DNA of 27,368 bases from positions 1-27,368 of the forward strand of contig CAYMHR010000017.1 in the NCBI GenBank assembly GCA_964390295.1, given 5' to 3'. The translations under genes and the position numbers were made by a program. This DNA comes from RGIG3009 sp964390295. Its GTDB lineage: Bacteria; Bacillota; Clostridia; Oscillospirales; Acutalibacteraceae. Shown one piece after another: positions 1 through 6,617 of this stretch; position 1 is the stretch's first letter; every line of letters begins with the position of its first letter. A model generated the notes under the pieces. That model was not told the origin of the DNA, ran no database searches, and saw only the letters and a program-made list of their open reading frames with translations.

Positions 1-1000
1 CGGTGGCGGTACAGCTTGCCGACTGTGTGACCGTCCACGCGCCGTAGGAGTGAGAGCCGGTCGTGGTGAAGGTATACTCCGGGCTGTAATATTCCGAGCC
101 GTCCACCACGGCGTAGAATTTGTAGGTATAGCTCGTGGCGTGAGTCAGCGTAAGGCCGACTTCATCGTTAATATCGAAATAGATTTGCACGTCGGTTCTA
201 TTCGTCCAACCACTGCTGGCATTGTGGATATACGACCAGCCGTTTGCGTAGGTGCTGTCCGACCGGCGGATATAGATACCGAATTTGGAAGTGACCGCCG
301 ACTGCGCTTTGTTTACCGTGCCGTAGACCACCGCGTTCGTATCCGTAATCGAATCGCTTTTGCCCGTATAGCCGTGGGTGATGGAAACATTACCGGAAGA
401 CGAACTACTCGCAGAAGAAGAATACGTATACACACGTGTAATCGTATAACCTCTGGTAGCGATTGATGATGGGCTAGCGGAAGAATAACCCACATACGAA
501 TTGTAGCAATATAATTGTTCATTGGATGTTGACAAAGCGTTAGCAACCATGACATAATGTTCGCCACCGCTCGATGTCTTAACACAAATCAAGCTATAGT
601 ACCCTTTTGAAATGTTGTCCCATATCTTGTTGGTACAAGATGAAGTTGTACTACCCAGATATGTCAGCGACTTGCCTTTTGAACTGGCGTAAGCTTGCGG
701 AGCATATCCACCATTAACTTGATAAAAATTTGAATTCAAATATCCGTTGTTCTGTTCCCATGTCATGTAGGTATCAGGATTAAATGATGATGAACGATCA
801 ATGTTTGCTTCGTAAATCAATTTAGCTTGTGCAACAACCCAGCAACCATAGGAATTCATCTTACTGTTGGATGAAGCACCTTGAGACCAATACCGATAGT
901 CGGACGAGTAACTCGCCGCTGCGGCGGTGAGCGGAAACATAACAATCAGTGCCACGCTCAACATTAACAGACATAAACTCGCTAACAACTTTTTCTTCAT
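1..1000 (-). CDS. secreted C39-like cysteine peptidase with Fn3-like domain, partial
   Basis: This frame is open from ATG 1000 to the left edge (333 codons visible; the C-terminus is outside). AGGAG lies just upstream of the ATG. Residues 1-29 are a classical signal peptide (KKK, hydrophobic core, AAAA). Residues about 35-175 resemble the Peptidase_C39-like/papain fold: Gln40 as a possible oxyanion residue, Cys53 in YGCWVVAQ, His148 in GEHYVMV, and Asn167 in YCYNSYV. A Ser-rich linker (about 194-202) follows, then an Fn3-like beta domain ending TYTFTTT-like, then GSHSYGAWTVTQSASCTAT, which matches the start of a repeat common in Firmicutes surface proteins. Inferred role: an exported or cell-wall cysteine hydrolase or ligand-binding protein. 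Substrate unknown. It lies 73 bases after a lipoprotein gene and may be the last gene of that operon. Gene call sure; peptidase activity likely but unproven. Confidence 0.8.
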   Translation of the reverse strand, partial: MKKKLLASLCLLMLSVALIVMFPLTAAAASYSSDYRYWSQGASSNSKMNSYGCWVVAQAKLIYEANIDRSSSFNPDTYMTWEQNNGYLNSNFYQVNGGYAPQAYASSKGKSLTYLGSTTSSCTNKIWDNISKGYYSLICVKTSSGGEHYVMVANALSTSNEQLYCYNSYVGYSSASPSSIATRGYTITRVYTYSSSASSSSSGNVSITHGYTGKSDSITDTNAVVYGTVNKAQSAVTSKFGIYIRRSDSTYANGWSYIHNASSGWTNRTDVQIYFDINDEVGLTLTHATSYTYKFYAVVDGSEYYSPEYTFTTTGSHSYGAWTVTQSASCTAT

Positions 1001-1073
1001 TTCAAACTCCTCCAATTTTTACTTCTTTTCCAAAAAAAGAACACCCGTGTAGTAGTGATATGCACCCCCTGTA

Positions 1074-1937
1074 TTAATAATGTGATCCTTCAATACCGAT
1101 AATTATCCAATTTCCGTTTTCCTTTTTGAGTGTAAAAATGTTGTAAGCATAATCGCCATAATCATGGCTATCAAGCAATATAACCGTTGCCTTTGCCGTA
1201 ATCATATTATCCGAATATTTCAACAAAGCAATATCGCCATATTCATTATCAATGCTAAGCGAAAAATCGGTATAATACAAGTTGTTTTTATCGTCGTTGC
1301 AAAAGTTACGATTATTCGCTTTCCTATCAATTAACGACTTATCCAAGCAACGCGCCACATGCTTTTCTACCTCTTTGATAGAATGGCAACAAGTAATGCG
1401 GTAATTATCATAGCCTTTTTCTTGATCCGGCGACAAAAATTTTGATATGTCTCCATCGGAAACGTGCTCATAATCACAAAAGAAGCCCAACTCTCTGTAC
1501 TTCACGTAATGCTTAATACAATCTTCCGCAATGCTTTTCGCCTGCGCGGCGGTAAGGGTTTCCGACGGCTTCGTCGTGGTCGCCGTAGTCGGCTTGCGCG
1601 TTGCTTTGGTTGCCTGCGCTGTGCCTTTGGTCGCCTTGCCTATGGTGACGTTGTCCTTTTTCGCCGCACCTGTGGTGTTGGTGCCGTTTGTGGCAGTCGC
1701 CGCCGAAGCGGTCAAAGTCGTTTCTGCCTCCGCTTTCCCGGTTCCGTTTTCAGTCTCCGATTGCTTACCGGTCGTTGCTTCCGCCGTGTTTCTCGTTTGG
1801 TTATTGGGATCAGCCTTCAGCACCAGCACACTTTTGTCGTCCGGGTCCACGTTACACCCGGACAAGCACGTTGCCGTCAACAGGAAAACCAGTGTTAAGA
1901 AAGCTGTCATTCTCCGCTTCAACAATTTCATCTTCAC
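1074..1937 (-). CDS. lipoprotein with Thr-rich linker and conserved CCHS domain (paralogue A)
   Basis: A 287-residue exported lipoprotein. The start is GTG 1937 (an AGAGG lies 10 bases upstream); ATG two codons later is possible. The signal peptide ends in the lipobox LSGC, with lipidated Cys28. Residues about 30-130 are low-complexity Thr/Ala/Lys, probably a wall-spanning linker. The C-terminal domain starts at TLTAAQAKSIAED and shares YRITCCHS, EV..H..RC, and DDKNNLY with the neighbouring lipoprotein at 1959-3056. It ends after the NWIIIG strand. Overall it resembles small NTF2- or IseA-like extracellular domains, but I do not recognise the family and assign no function. The pair plus the secreted peptidase downstream and the zinc-ribbon membrane protein upstream suggest one envelope module. 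Confidence 0.85.
   Translation of the reverse strand: MKMKLLKRRMTAFLTLVFLLTATCLSGCNVDPDDKSVLVLKADPNNQTRNTAEATTGKQSETENGTGKAEAETTLTASAATATNGTNTTGAAKKDNVTIGKATKGTAQATKATRKPTTATTTKPSETLTAAQAKSIAEDCIKHYVKYRELGFFCDYEHVSDGDISKFLSPDQEKGYDNYRITCCHSIKEVEKHVARCLDKSLIDRKANNRNFCNDDKNNLYYTDFSLSIDNEYGDIALLKYSDNMITAKATVILLDSHDYGDYAYNIFTLKKENGNWIIIGIEGSHY
1520..1610 (-). repeat. linker repeat copy 1 (in paralogue A)
   Basis: 91 bases that match 2681-2771 at 86 positions by eye. They encode the end of the Thr-rich linker and the AQAKSIAED start of the domain. DNA identity here is far higher than between the two domains that follow, which suggests recent duplication or gene conversion limited to the linker. 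Confidence 0.85.
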
Positions 1938-1958
1938 TTTTACCCATCCTCTTTCACA

Positions 1959-3056
1959 TTACCCAACATAATTGAACACGGTACACTGATCATGAAAATA
2001 AGTACCGTCATATCCAAGCCAATATGTCCAATATTCCTCGCCGTTTTCGTAATAGAAGCTAATTTCCTTACCGTATGGACCGCATTCATCGACGGCATAC
2101 GTACCGTTCAAAGTAAACACAGGACCGCTTTTTAAGGACTTCAAATCAAAATTGGACTTGAGTGTAAATTTGCCGTTTTCTTTGAGAACCATGATAGCCT
2201 CGCTACCTTCAATATCATTTTTGCCCATGTACGCGCCACATTTCAACGGCAAAAATTTGCGTTTCCACGCGGTTATCACATAATTTCCGTTTTTCTTTTC
2301 AATGGTAACGTAGTCATAAACACCTGAATCTCCCATGTGCGATTTTGCCCGGATTACATCGGAAGAGTAGTCTAATATTTCAACTTTTCTATCAGAAACG
2401 GTATATCCCCATTCCGTATCTAAATACAGATTGTTCTTATCATCATAGAAAAACCGATCCTCATCAAATACCTCACAGGTTAGAGAGTCCCCGATACATC
2501 GGCAAATATGCTGCTTTACCTCATCGACGGAATGGCAACAGGTAATGCGATACGTAGTTTGAGTCGAGCCAAAATTTTGGTTGAATTTTTTAATTTTGTC
2601 CCATTCAGCCTTATCCAACTTTTCAAGGTCACATACGATACCATACTCTTTTTCATCGTACTGCTGAAACCGATACACCAAATCTTCCGCAATGCTTTTC
2701 GCCTGCGTAGCGGTGAGAGTTCCCGACGGCTTCGTCGTGGTCGCCGTAGTCGGCTTGCGCGTTGCTTTGGTAGCCGGTGACACGTTCCCGGTCACCTTAC
2801 CGGCCGTGCTATTCCCCTGCGTCGCCGTGCCGGTCGCGGTGGATCCCGTTTCCACGTCCGACGGCTTCGTTCCGCTCTCTGTCCGACCGCTTGTTGCCGT
2901 CGTCGCTTCGTCGGCAGACTCGGCGGCATTGCGATCAACGTCGGAGCGCAACGTGCTCGCGCTCCGTTTACCGGAATCCGCGACACATCCGGACAGGCAC
3001 AGCACCACCATCGCAACCAGCCCTATCGACAGCATCCGCTGTAACCGCCGTTTCAT
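1959..3056 (-). CDS. lipoprotein, paralogue B with extra C-terminal beta domain
   Basis: A 365-residue lipoprotein with a strong ribosome binding site (GGAGGAG, 6 bases before ATG 3056). The lipobox LSGC gives lipidated Cys24. A Ser/Thr/Gly-rich linker (about 25-110) ends in the same TKATRKPTTATTTKPS segment as the next gene. The middle domain repeats the paralogue's motifs: TLTATQAKSIAED, YRITCCHS, EV..H..RC and DDKNNLY. Unlike the paralogue, it continues for about 90 residues (from about MGKNDIEGS) with alternating strands: MVLKENGKFTL, FTLNGTYAV, ISFYYENGEEYWTYWLGYDG. This looks like a small lipocalin-like or META-like barrel that measures or binds something, which is inference. Only 21 bases separate its stop from the next start, so the two are surely co-transcribed. 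Function unknown. Confidence 0.87.
   Translation of the reverse strand: MKRRLQRMLSIGLVAMVVLCLSGCVADSGKRSASTLRSDVDRNAAESADEATTATSGRTESGTKPSDVETGSTATGTATQGNSTAGKVTGNVSPATKATRKPTTATTTKPSGTLTATQAKSIAEDLVYRFQQYDEKEYGIVCDLEKLDKAEWDKIKKFNQNFGSTQTTYRITCCHSVDEVKQHICRCIGDSLTCEVFDEDRFFYDDKNNLYLDTEWGYTVSDRKVEILDYSSDVIRAKSHMGDSGVYDYVTIEKKNGNYVITAWKRKFLPLKCGAYMGKNDIEGSEAIMVLKENGKFTLKSNFDLKSLKSGPVFTLNGTYAVDECGPYGKEISFYYENGEEYWTYWLGYDGTYFHDQCTVFNYVG
2681..2771 (-). repeat. linker repeat copy 2 (in paralogue B)
   Basis: Partner of 1520-1610, in the same orientation, with five differences in 91 bases. It covers the codons for ATKATRKPTTATTTKPSG and TQAKSIAED. The two copies are 1161 bases apart, so recombination between them would fuse the two lipoprotein genes in frame. 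Confidence 0.85.
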
Positions 3057-3083
3057 TCCGCACTCCTCCTCGTTTTACCGCTC

Positions 3084-4055
3084 TTACCGTTCGCTCTGCG
3101 ACGCTTCGCCACAGAACGGGCAAATCTCCTCGCTCACCATGTTGCCGCAATGCGCGCACCGCCACGAATGTGACGATGCCTCCGACACGTTGGTGCCGCA
3201 CTGCGAACAGAATTTGTTGCCGGTTGGCACAAGGTTTCCGCACTGAGGGCACGTGATCCGCTTCGTCGGAGCCTGTTCCATCAGGGCACCGCACCGCGTG
3301 CAATACTTGTTGCTGATGCCCACGGAGGCACCGCAATGAGAACAAATCATCGTCAGAGGCTTCGGCTTGTCCGCTTCGCCGCATTGCGGGCAATATTTAT
3401 TCTCGTAGGGCATCACAAAGCCGCAGCTTTTGCAGGTCTTTGTCTGCGGAATCGACGCACCGCAGGCGGAGCAGAATTTGCTGCTGTGAAACACGATGGA
3501 ACCGCATTGTGGGCACCGCAGGGTCACGTCCCGACCATCAGCAACGCGCGAAACGGTCGGAACATATGGGCGCGTATACGTCGGACGTGGGCCGACAGGC
3601 ACGCGCGTGCGCGGAACGTAGTAGTTTTTATAAATGAAAAACGAAATGGATGCAATAATACCAACACCCAAGAATGCCAAGGAGGTGAATGTGAAAATGT
3701 TACTGGCATCAATGTAGACAATATAATTCTTCAGTTGTCCTACGGTCACTAAATCCCAGATCGAATCTCCATTTTTGTGTGCCGCTTCCGAGCAAATAAA
3801 CGCCAAAAGGAACATTACGCCACCGGCGATGGTCAATCCAATACCACGACGATATTCATACAGCACGACCCCCACAATCAGGACACATCCGGCAATCAGC
3901 AGGATGATCCCGACCGTTTTGTAGCCCTGACCGGGGTCTTGCATTTGTGCTCTCTTAACCCATGAAGCATCGTCATAATAATCATACGTCATCCAATACC
4001 CATGTAAGTGACAAATGAAACCGATAATTGCCGCAAGCAGACCCAACCCAATCAT
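3084..4055 (-). CDS. membrane protein with five C-terminal zinc ribbons
   Basis: A 323-residue protein; AGGAGG lies 10 bases before ATG 4055. The N-terminal half has about four membrane segments (residues about 1-20, 46-66, 70-88, 118-140). A Pro/Arg/Tyr-rich linker (about 145-175) leads to five consecutive CxxC...CxxC zinc ribbons: CPQCG/CSACG, CKSCG/CPQCG, CSHCG/CTRCG, CPQCG/CSQCG, and CAHCG/CPFCG. Zinc ribbons of this DZANK/zinc-ribbon type usually bind proteins or nucleic acid, and here they should lie in the cytoplasm. Its neighbours are two lipoproteins (27-base gap to the first) and a secreted peptidase-like protein. A role in sensing or organising an envelope complex is inference. No known family name is offered. 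Confidence 0.85.
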   Translation of the reverse strand: MIGLGLLAAIIGFICHLHGYWMTYDYYDDASWVKRAQMQDPGQGYKTVGIILLIAGCVLIVGVVLYEYRRGIGLTIAGGVMFLLAFICSEAAHKNGDSIWDLVTVGQLKNYIVYIDASNIFTFTSLAFLGVGIIASISFFIYKNYYVPRTRVPVGPRPTYTRPYVPTVSRVADGRDVTLRCPQCGSIVFHSSKFCSACGASIPQTKTCKSCGFVMPYENKYCPQCGEADKPKPLTMICSHCGASVGISNKYCTRCGALMEQAPTKRITCPQCGNLVPTGNKFCSQCGTNVSEASSHSWRCAHCGNMVSEEICPFCGEASQSER

Positions 4056-4089
4056 ATAAAAGCGACCTCCTCATTTTTTGTTCCACAAT

Positions 4090-4114
4090 CGGCAAAAACC
4101 GCTTGATTTTGCCG
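4090..4114. repeat. inverted repeat between divergent transcripts
   Basis: CGGCAAAA and TTTTGCCG form a perfect 8-base-pair inverted repeat with a 9-base gap. It overlaps the -35 box of the tRNA promoter and lies in the leader of the minus-strand zinc-ribbon gene. It may be an operator or a leader hairpin; no T-run makes it a terminator. Confidence 0.4.
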
Positions 4115-4131
4115 AAAAAGTGTGCTATCAT
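4103..4131 (+). promoter_or_regulatory. sigma-A promoter of tRNA-Gly
   Basis: TTGATT at 4103-4108, a 17-base spacer, and TATCAT at 4126-4131. The tRNA starts at 4147, which fits a short 5' leader. Confidence 0.7.
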
Positions 4132-4146
4132 AATACCGTTATCGTT

Positions 4147-4220
4147 GCGGGAGTAGTTTAGTGGCAGAACTTCAGCTTCCCAAGCTGACCGTGCGGGTTC
4201 GATTCCCGTCTCTCGCTCCA
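4147..4220 (+). tRNA. tRNA-Gly (anticodon CCC)
   Basis: A complete cloverleaf can be folded by hand. The acceptor is GCGGGAG with CTCTCGC (one G-T pair). The D arm is GTTT/GAAC with loop AGTGGCA. The anticodon stem is TCAGC/GCTGA with loop TTCCCAA, so the anticodon is CCC. The T arm carries TTCGATT. The discriminator base is T and CCA is encoded. It decodes GGG glycine codons. It stands alone, with its own promoter upstream and hairpin terminators downstream. Confidence 0.95.
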
Positions 4221-4226
4221 CACCTG

Positions 4227-4260
4227 CGGTGGGCACTTCGCGCACCGTGGGTTTTTCTTT
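4227..4260 (+). terminator. probable terminator after tRNA-Gly
   Basis: CGGTG.GC, loop ACTTC and GC.CACCG form a hairpin with one G-G mismatch. A TGGG and a T-rich run (TTTTTCTTT) follow. It begins 7 bases after the tRNA's CCA. Confidence 0.5.
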
Positions 4261-4322
4261 TATCTTTTATCTTTCCTCTTGCCTCTTGATCGCCCCGGAA
4301 CGCGGCACCTTCGACAAACGGC

Positions 4323-4350
4323 AAAAACACCTGCCGATGCAAGTGTTTTT
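4323..4350. terminator. bidirectional terminator-like hairpin
   Basis: AAAAACAC.TGC and GCA.GTGTTTTT pair around a CGAT loop, with one C-A mismatch. A-runs and T-runs at the ends make it usable on either strand. It separates the tRNA transcript from the MGMT-like gene. Confidence 0.6.
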
Positions 4351-4393
4351 GGGTGTCGCCATGGGTATACTTCAACCGAAAGGGTGTGTTCGT

Positions 4394-4726
4394 GTGAGTG
4401 ATTCCGTATTTGAGCGCATTTATGCTGTTGTAAAAACCATTTCGGCCGGGCGCGTGGCAACCTACGGGATGGTCGCCATGCTCGCCGGTAATCCGCGCTG
4501 GGCGCGCGTGGTGGGCTATGCATTGCACGTAAACCCACAGCCGGGGATCATCCCCTGCCACCGGGTTGTCAACCGGTTTGGCGAAACGGCACCCGGCTTC
4601 GCCTTTGGCGGCGGCGACGTCCAGCGCGACCTGCTGGAGGCAGAGGGCGTGGTATTCGGTGCCGACGGACGCATTGACCTATCGGTTTACGGCCTGTTTG
4701 CCCCGCCGAAGCAGGTGGATGAGTGA
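4394..4726 (+). CDS. MGMT-family DNA-binding domain protein (alkyltransferase-like)
   Basis: Start chosen at GTG 4394, because AAAGGG lies 9 bases upstream and the family begins here (VFERIYAVVKTISAGRVATYG). Upstream codons run back through a terminator hairpin and look non-coding. The 110-residue product matches the C-terminal domain of O6-alkylguanine-DNA alkyltransferase: the winged helix, the Arg-finger region (ARVVGYAL), NP, and the active-site motif PCHRVV. It lacks the N-terminal domain of full MGMT/Ogt. Classical ATL proteins replace the acceptor Cys with Trp (PWHRV); this one keeps Cys, so it may still transfer alkyl groups. Either way it should bind alkylated guanine in DNA and repair or flag it. 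It appears to be a single-gene unit. Confidence 0.88.
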   Translation: MSDSVFERIYAVVKTISAGRVATYGMVAMLAGNPRWARVVGYALHVNPQPGIIPCHRVVNRFGETAPGFAFGGGDVQRDLLEAEGVVFGADGRIDLSVYGLFAPPKQVDE

Positions 4727-4796
4727 CGGGCGTTTCCCATGAGCTTTGCCGATTTCACATGGTCGGTTTCTGATAATTATTTCTACGTCACCGACA

Positions 4797-4819
4797 AATT
4801 ACGTCAATGTGACGTAATT
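4797..4819. promoter_or_regulatory. operator 1 for the adjacent XRE repressor
   Basis: AATTACGTCA-ATG-TGACGTAATT is a perfect 10-3-10 palindrome, about 58 bases before the repressor's start codon. A further half-site, TACGTCA, lies at 4784-4790. Confidence 0.75.
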
Positions 4820-4842
4820 ATATCACCGTTTCGTGCTATTGT

Positions 4843-4865
4843 CAATACGTTAATATGACGTATTG
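4843..4865. promoter_or_regulatory. operator 2, overlapping the repressor ribosome binding site
   Basis: AATACGTTA-ATA-TGACGTATT (flanked by C and G) repeats operator 1 with one arm mismatch and the same 3-base centre. It ends at the GGAGAG ribosome binding site, so bound protein would block transcription start or early elongation. Confidence 0.72.
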
Positions 4866-4876
4866 GAGAGCGTAGC

Positions 4877-5116
4877 ATGAAGAAAATTTACTATTACGAC
4901 AACAAGAATATTATCGGCCAACGGTTAAAAACGTTACGAGAAGAAAAGCGGCTGTCGCAGAGCGATCTTGCCGCTAAGCTCCAAACGATGAACGTGAATA
5001 TGGATCAGCAAATGATCAGCAAAATCGAGAAAAACAAGCGACAGGTTACCGACTACGAACTGGCTTTTCTATGCCGATGCCTGAACATTACGCCGAACGA
5101 ACTGTTGGATTTTTGA
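4877..5116 (+). CDS. XRE/Cro-type HTH repressor
   Basis: A 79-residue single-domain regulator with GGAGAG six bases before ATG 4877. The HTH is typical: IGQRLKTLREEKRLSQSDLAAKL, then the recognition region MDQQMISKIEKNKRQVTDYELAFLCRCLNITPNELL. It has no extra sensor domain. The two TACGTCA palindromes directly upstream strongly suggest autoregulation as a dimer. It is followed 71 bases later by a metallophosphoesterase gene that has its own promoter, so that gene need not be in its regulon. The AATTACGTCA sites can be used to search for other targets. Confidence 0.92.
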   Translation: MKKIYYYDNKNIIGQRLKTLREEKRLSQSDLAAKLQTMNVNMDQQMISKIEKNKRQVTDYELAFLCRCLNITPNELLDF

Positions 5117-5129
5117 CTTTTTCGATTGC

Positions 5130-5157
5130 TTGCATTTTTTCGCTTTCATGGTATAAT
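5130..5157 (+). promoter_or_regulatory. sigma-A promoter of the metallophosphoesterase gene
   Basis: TTGCAT at 5130-5135, a 16-base spacer, and a perfect TATAAT at 5152-5157. The start codon is 31 bases downstream. Confidence 0.7.
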
Positions 5158-5187
5158 GATGTTACTTTTCGCGTGAGGTGATTCGCC

Positions 5188-6300
5188 ATGCTTCCGAAAT
5201 ACTGCCTATGTCATCCTGCCGTGTTCGCGGTGGAGGATACCTATCAGTTTATTATTCTCACCGAACGGTCACTGTTCGTCTCGGTCATCATCAACGGTCG
5301 TGAATACGCTTCGCACGTCAACGGGGTGCGTTGCTCGGATACGAAAACGCATCGCATCACCGTTCCGCAGGACGTGCTGAACACCGCCGGCGGCTACACG
5401 TTGCGCCTGTGCGAAGCCATTGATCGCCGCCCGTATTGGCCGATCATTGGAGAGCCGCAGGACTATTCCTACCGTTTTCACCCGGTGACGAAAACGACCG
5501 ATCTGCGCCTGTATCATATTTCCGACGCGCACGGGCACCGCGAAGCGGCAACCGCCGCCGCAAGACTCGCCGGGAAGCCGGATTTGCTGATTTTTAACGG
5601 CGATTTGCCCAACCATTGCGGCGATTACCAAGAAATTCACACCATGCTGTTGATCGCCTCCGACGTCACCGGTGGCGAATACCCCTGCGTTTGTGCGCGC
5701 GGCAATCACGATCTGCGCGGTGCCTACGCCGAGCATTTGATCGACTACGTGCCACACCGTCACGGACTTTTCTATTACACGTTCCGCGTCGGTTGCCTTT
5801 GGGGCGTCGTTTTGGATTGCGGCGAAGACAAGCCCGACGATCACGTCGAATACGGCGGTGCAATTTGTTGTCACGCGTTTCGTGCGGAAGAAACCGAGTT
5901 TTTGCGAACTGTCAACGGTTATGATGCGCCCGACGTTCGTTATCGGTTAGTCATCTGCCACACGCCCTTCACCTACACGCCGGAGGCGCCGTTTAACATT
6001 GAAATCCCCACGTTTACCGAATGGGCGGCCCTGCTTCGCGAGCGCGTCAAGCCGCATCTGATGCTGTGCGGTCATCTGCACAAGAACGTTGTGTTCCGGC
6101 CGGGCGATGCCACCGACAACAAAGGGCAACCGTGCCCGGTGATCGTTTCCTGCCGTCCCGGTACCGTTGGCTGTGCCGACTCCGACGACGGCTTTACCGG
6201 TGCCGCGATCACCCTGACCGAAAACGAAGCACACGTCGTCTGCAATGACAACCACGGAGCCGTTGCCTTGAACGAAACCGTGGCGTTACCGCGTCTGTGA
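5188..6300 (+). CDS. calcineurin-like metallophosphoesterase
   Basis: A 370-residue protein with GAGGTG upstream of ATG 5188. Residues 1-105 form an N-terminal beta-rich domain of unknown role. The rest is the two-metal phosphoesterase fold with every core motif: DxH (Asp113, His115 in HISDAHGH), GDLPNH (Asp138), GNHD (Asn172, His173, Asp174), a metal His257 (VICHTPF), and GHLH (His295, His297). No signal peptide or membrane segment is seen, so it is cytoplasmic. The family hydrolyses phosphomono- or diesters; the substrate cannot be read from sequence. A DUF1294 membrane protein follows 9 bases later and is probably co-transcribed. Confidence 0.92.
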   Translation: MLPKYCLCHPAVFAVEDTYQFIILTERSLFVSVIINGREYASHVNGVRCSDTKTHRITVPQDVLNTAGGYTLRLCEAIDRRPYWPIIGEPQDYSYRFHPVTKTTDLRLYHISDAHGHREAATAAARLAGKPDLLIFNGDLPNHCGDYQEIHTMLLIASDVTGGEYPCVCARGNHDLRGAYAEHLIDYVPHRHGLFYYTFRVGCLWGVVLDCGEDKPDDHVEYGGAICCHAFRAEETEFLRTVNGYDAPDVRYRLVICHTPFTYTPEAPFNIEIPTFTEWAALLRERVKPHLMLCGHLHKNVVFRPGDATDNKGQPCPVIVSCRPGTVGCADSDDGFTGAAITLTENEAHVVCNDNHGAVALNETVALPRL

Positions 6301-6309
6301 GGTGCACTT

Positions 6310-6567
6310 ATGAAACCGTTGGAAATCTGCCTGCTCGTTGTCGAGATACTCTCCGTTTTGCTCACCATCTATGATAAAATCGCCGCCGGTCATCATCGGC
6401 GGCGCGTGCCGGAGCAACTGTTTTTTCTTTTGGCTTTGCTGGGCGGTTCGCTGTTTATGTATCTCACCATGCTGCTCATCCGCCACAAAACCCGGCACAA
6501 GCGCTTTATGCTGGGGCTTCCCGCCATCATCGCCGCACAGGTGGCCGCCTATTACCTGCTGGTGTAA
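6310..6567 (+). CDS. DUF1294 small membrane protein
   Basis: An 85-residue protein with GAGGTG upstream of ATG 6310. It has about three membrane helices and the DUF1294 signature: IYDKIAA, R.VPEQLFF, LLGGSLFMYL, and HKTRHKRFMLG. The family is widespread and uncharacterised, sometimes fused to cold-shock domains. It shares a transcript with the upstream metallophosphoesterase and ends at a strong terminator. Confidence 0.9.
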   Translation: MKPLEICLLVVEILSVLLTIYDKIAAGHHRRRVPEQLFFLLALLGGSLFMYLTMLLIRHKTRHKRFMLGLPAIIAAQVAAYYLLV

Positions 6568-6574
6568 TCCATTA

Positions 6575-6617
6575 GAAAATCAGGAGTCGAGCGTCAACCG
6601 TTCGACTCCTGATTTTC
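6575..6617. terminator. bidirectional terminator overlapping the 3' end of a convergent gene
   Basis: GAAAATCAGGAGTCGA (6575-6590) and its exact reverse complement (6602-6617) form a 16-base-pair stem with an 11-base loop, followed by T-rich DNA on the plus strand. The minus-strand gene ends inside the loop at 6594, so the right arm encodes its last residues (ENQESNG). Confidence 0.9.

Noticed and set aside
50..585. Open frames on both strands inside the left-edge gene
   Set aside because: They overlap the long minus-strand frame with signal peptide, ribosome binding site and domain signatures; they have none of these.
1464..3256. Several plus-strand frames opposite the two lipoprotein genes
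   Set aside because: They are mirror frames of the Thr/Ala-rich linkers, with no ribosome binding sites or recognisable domains.
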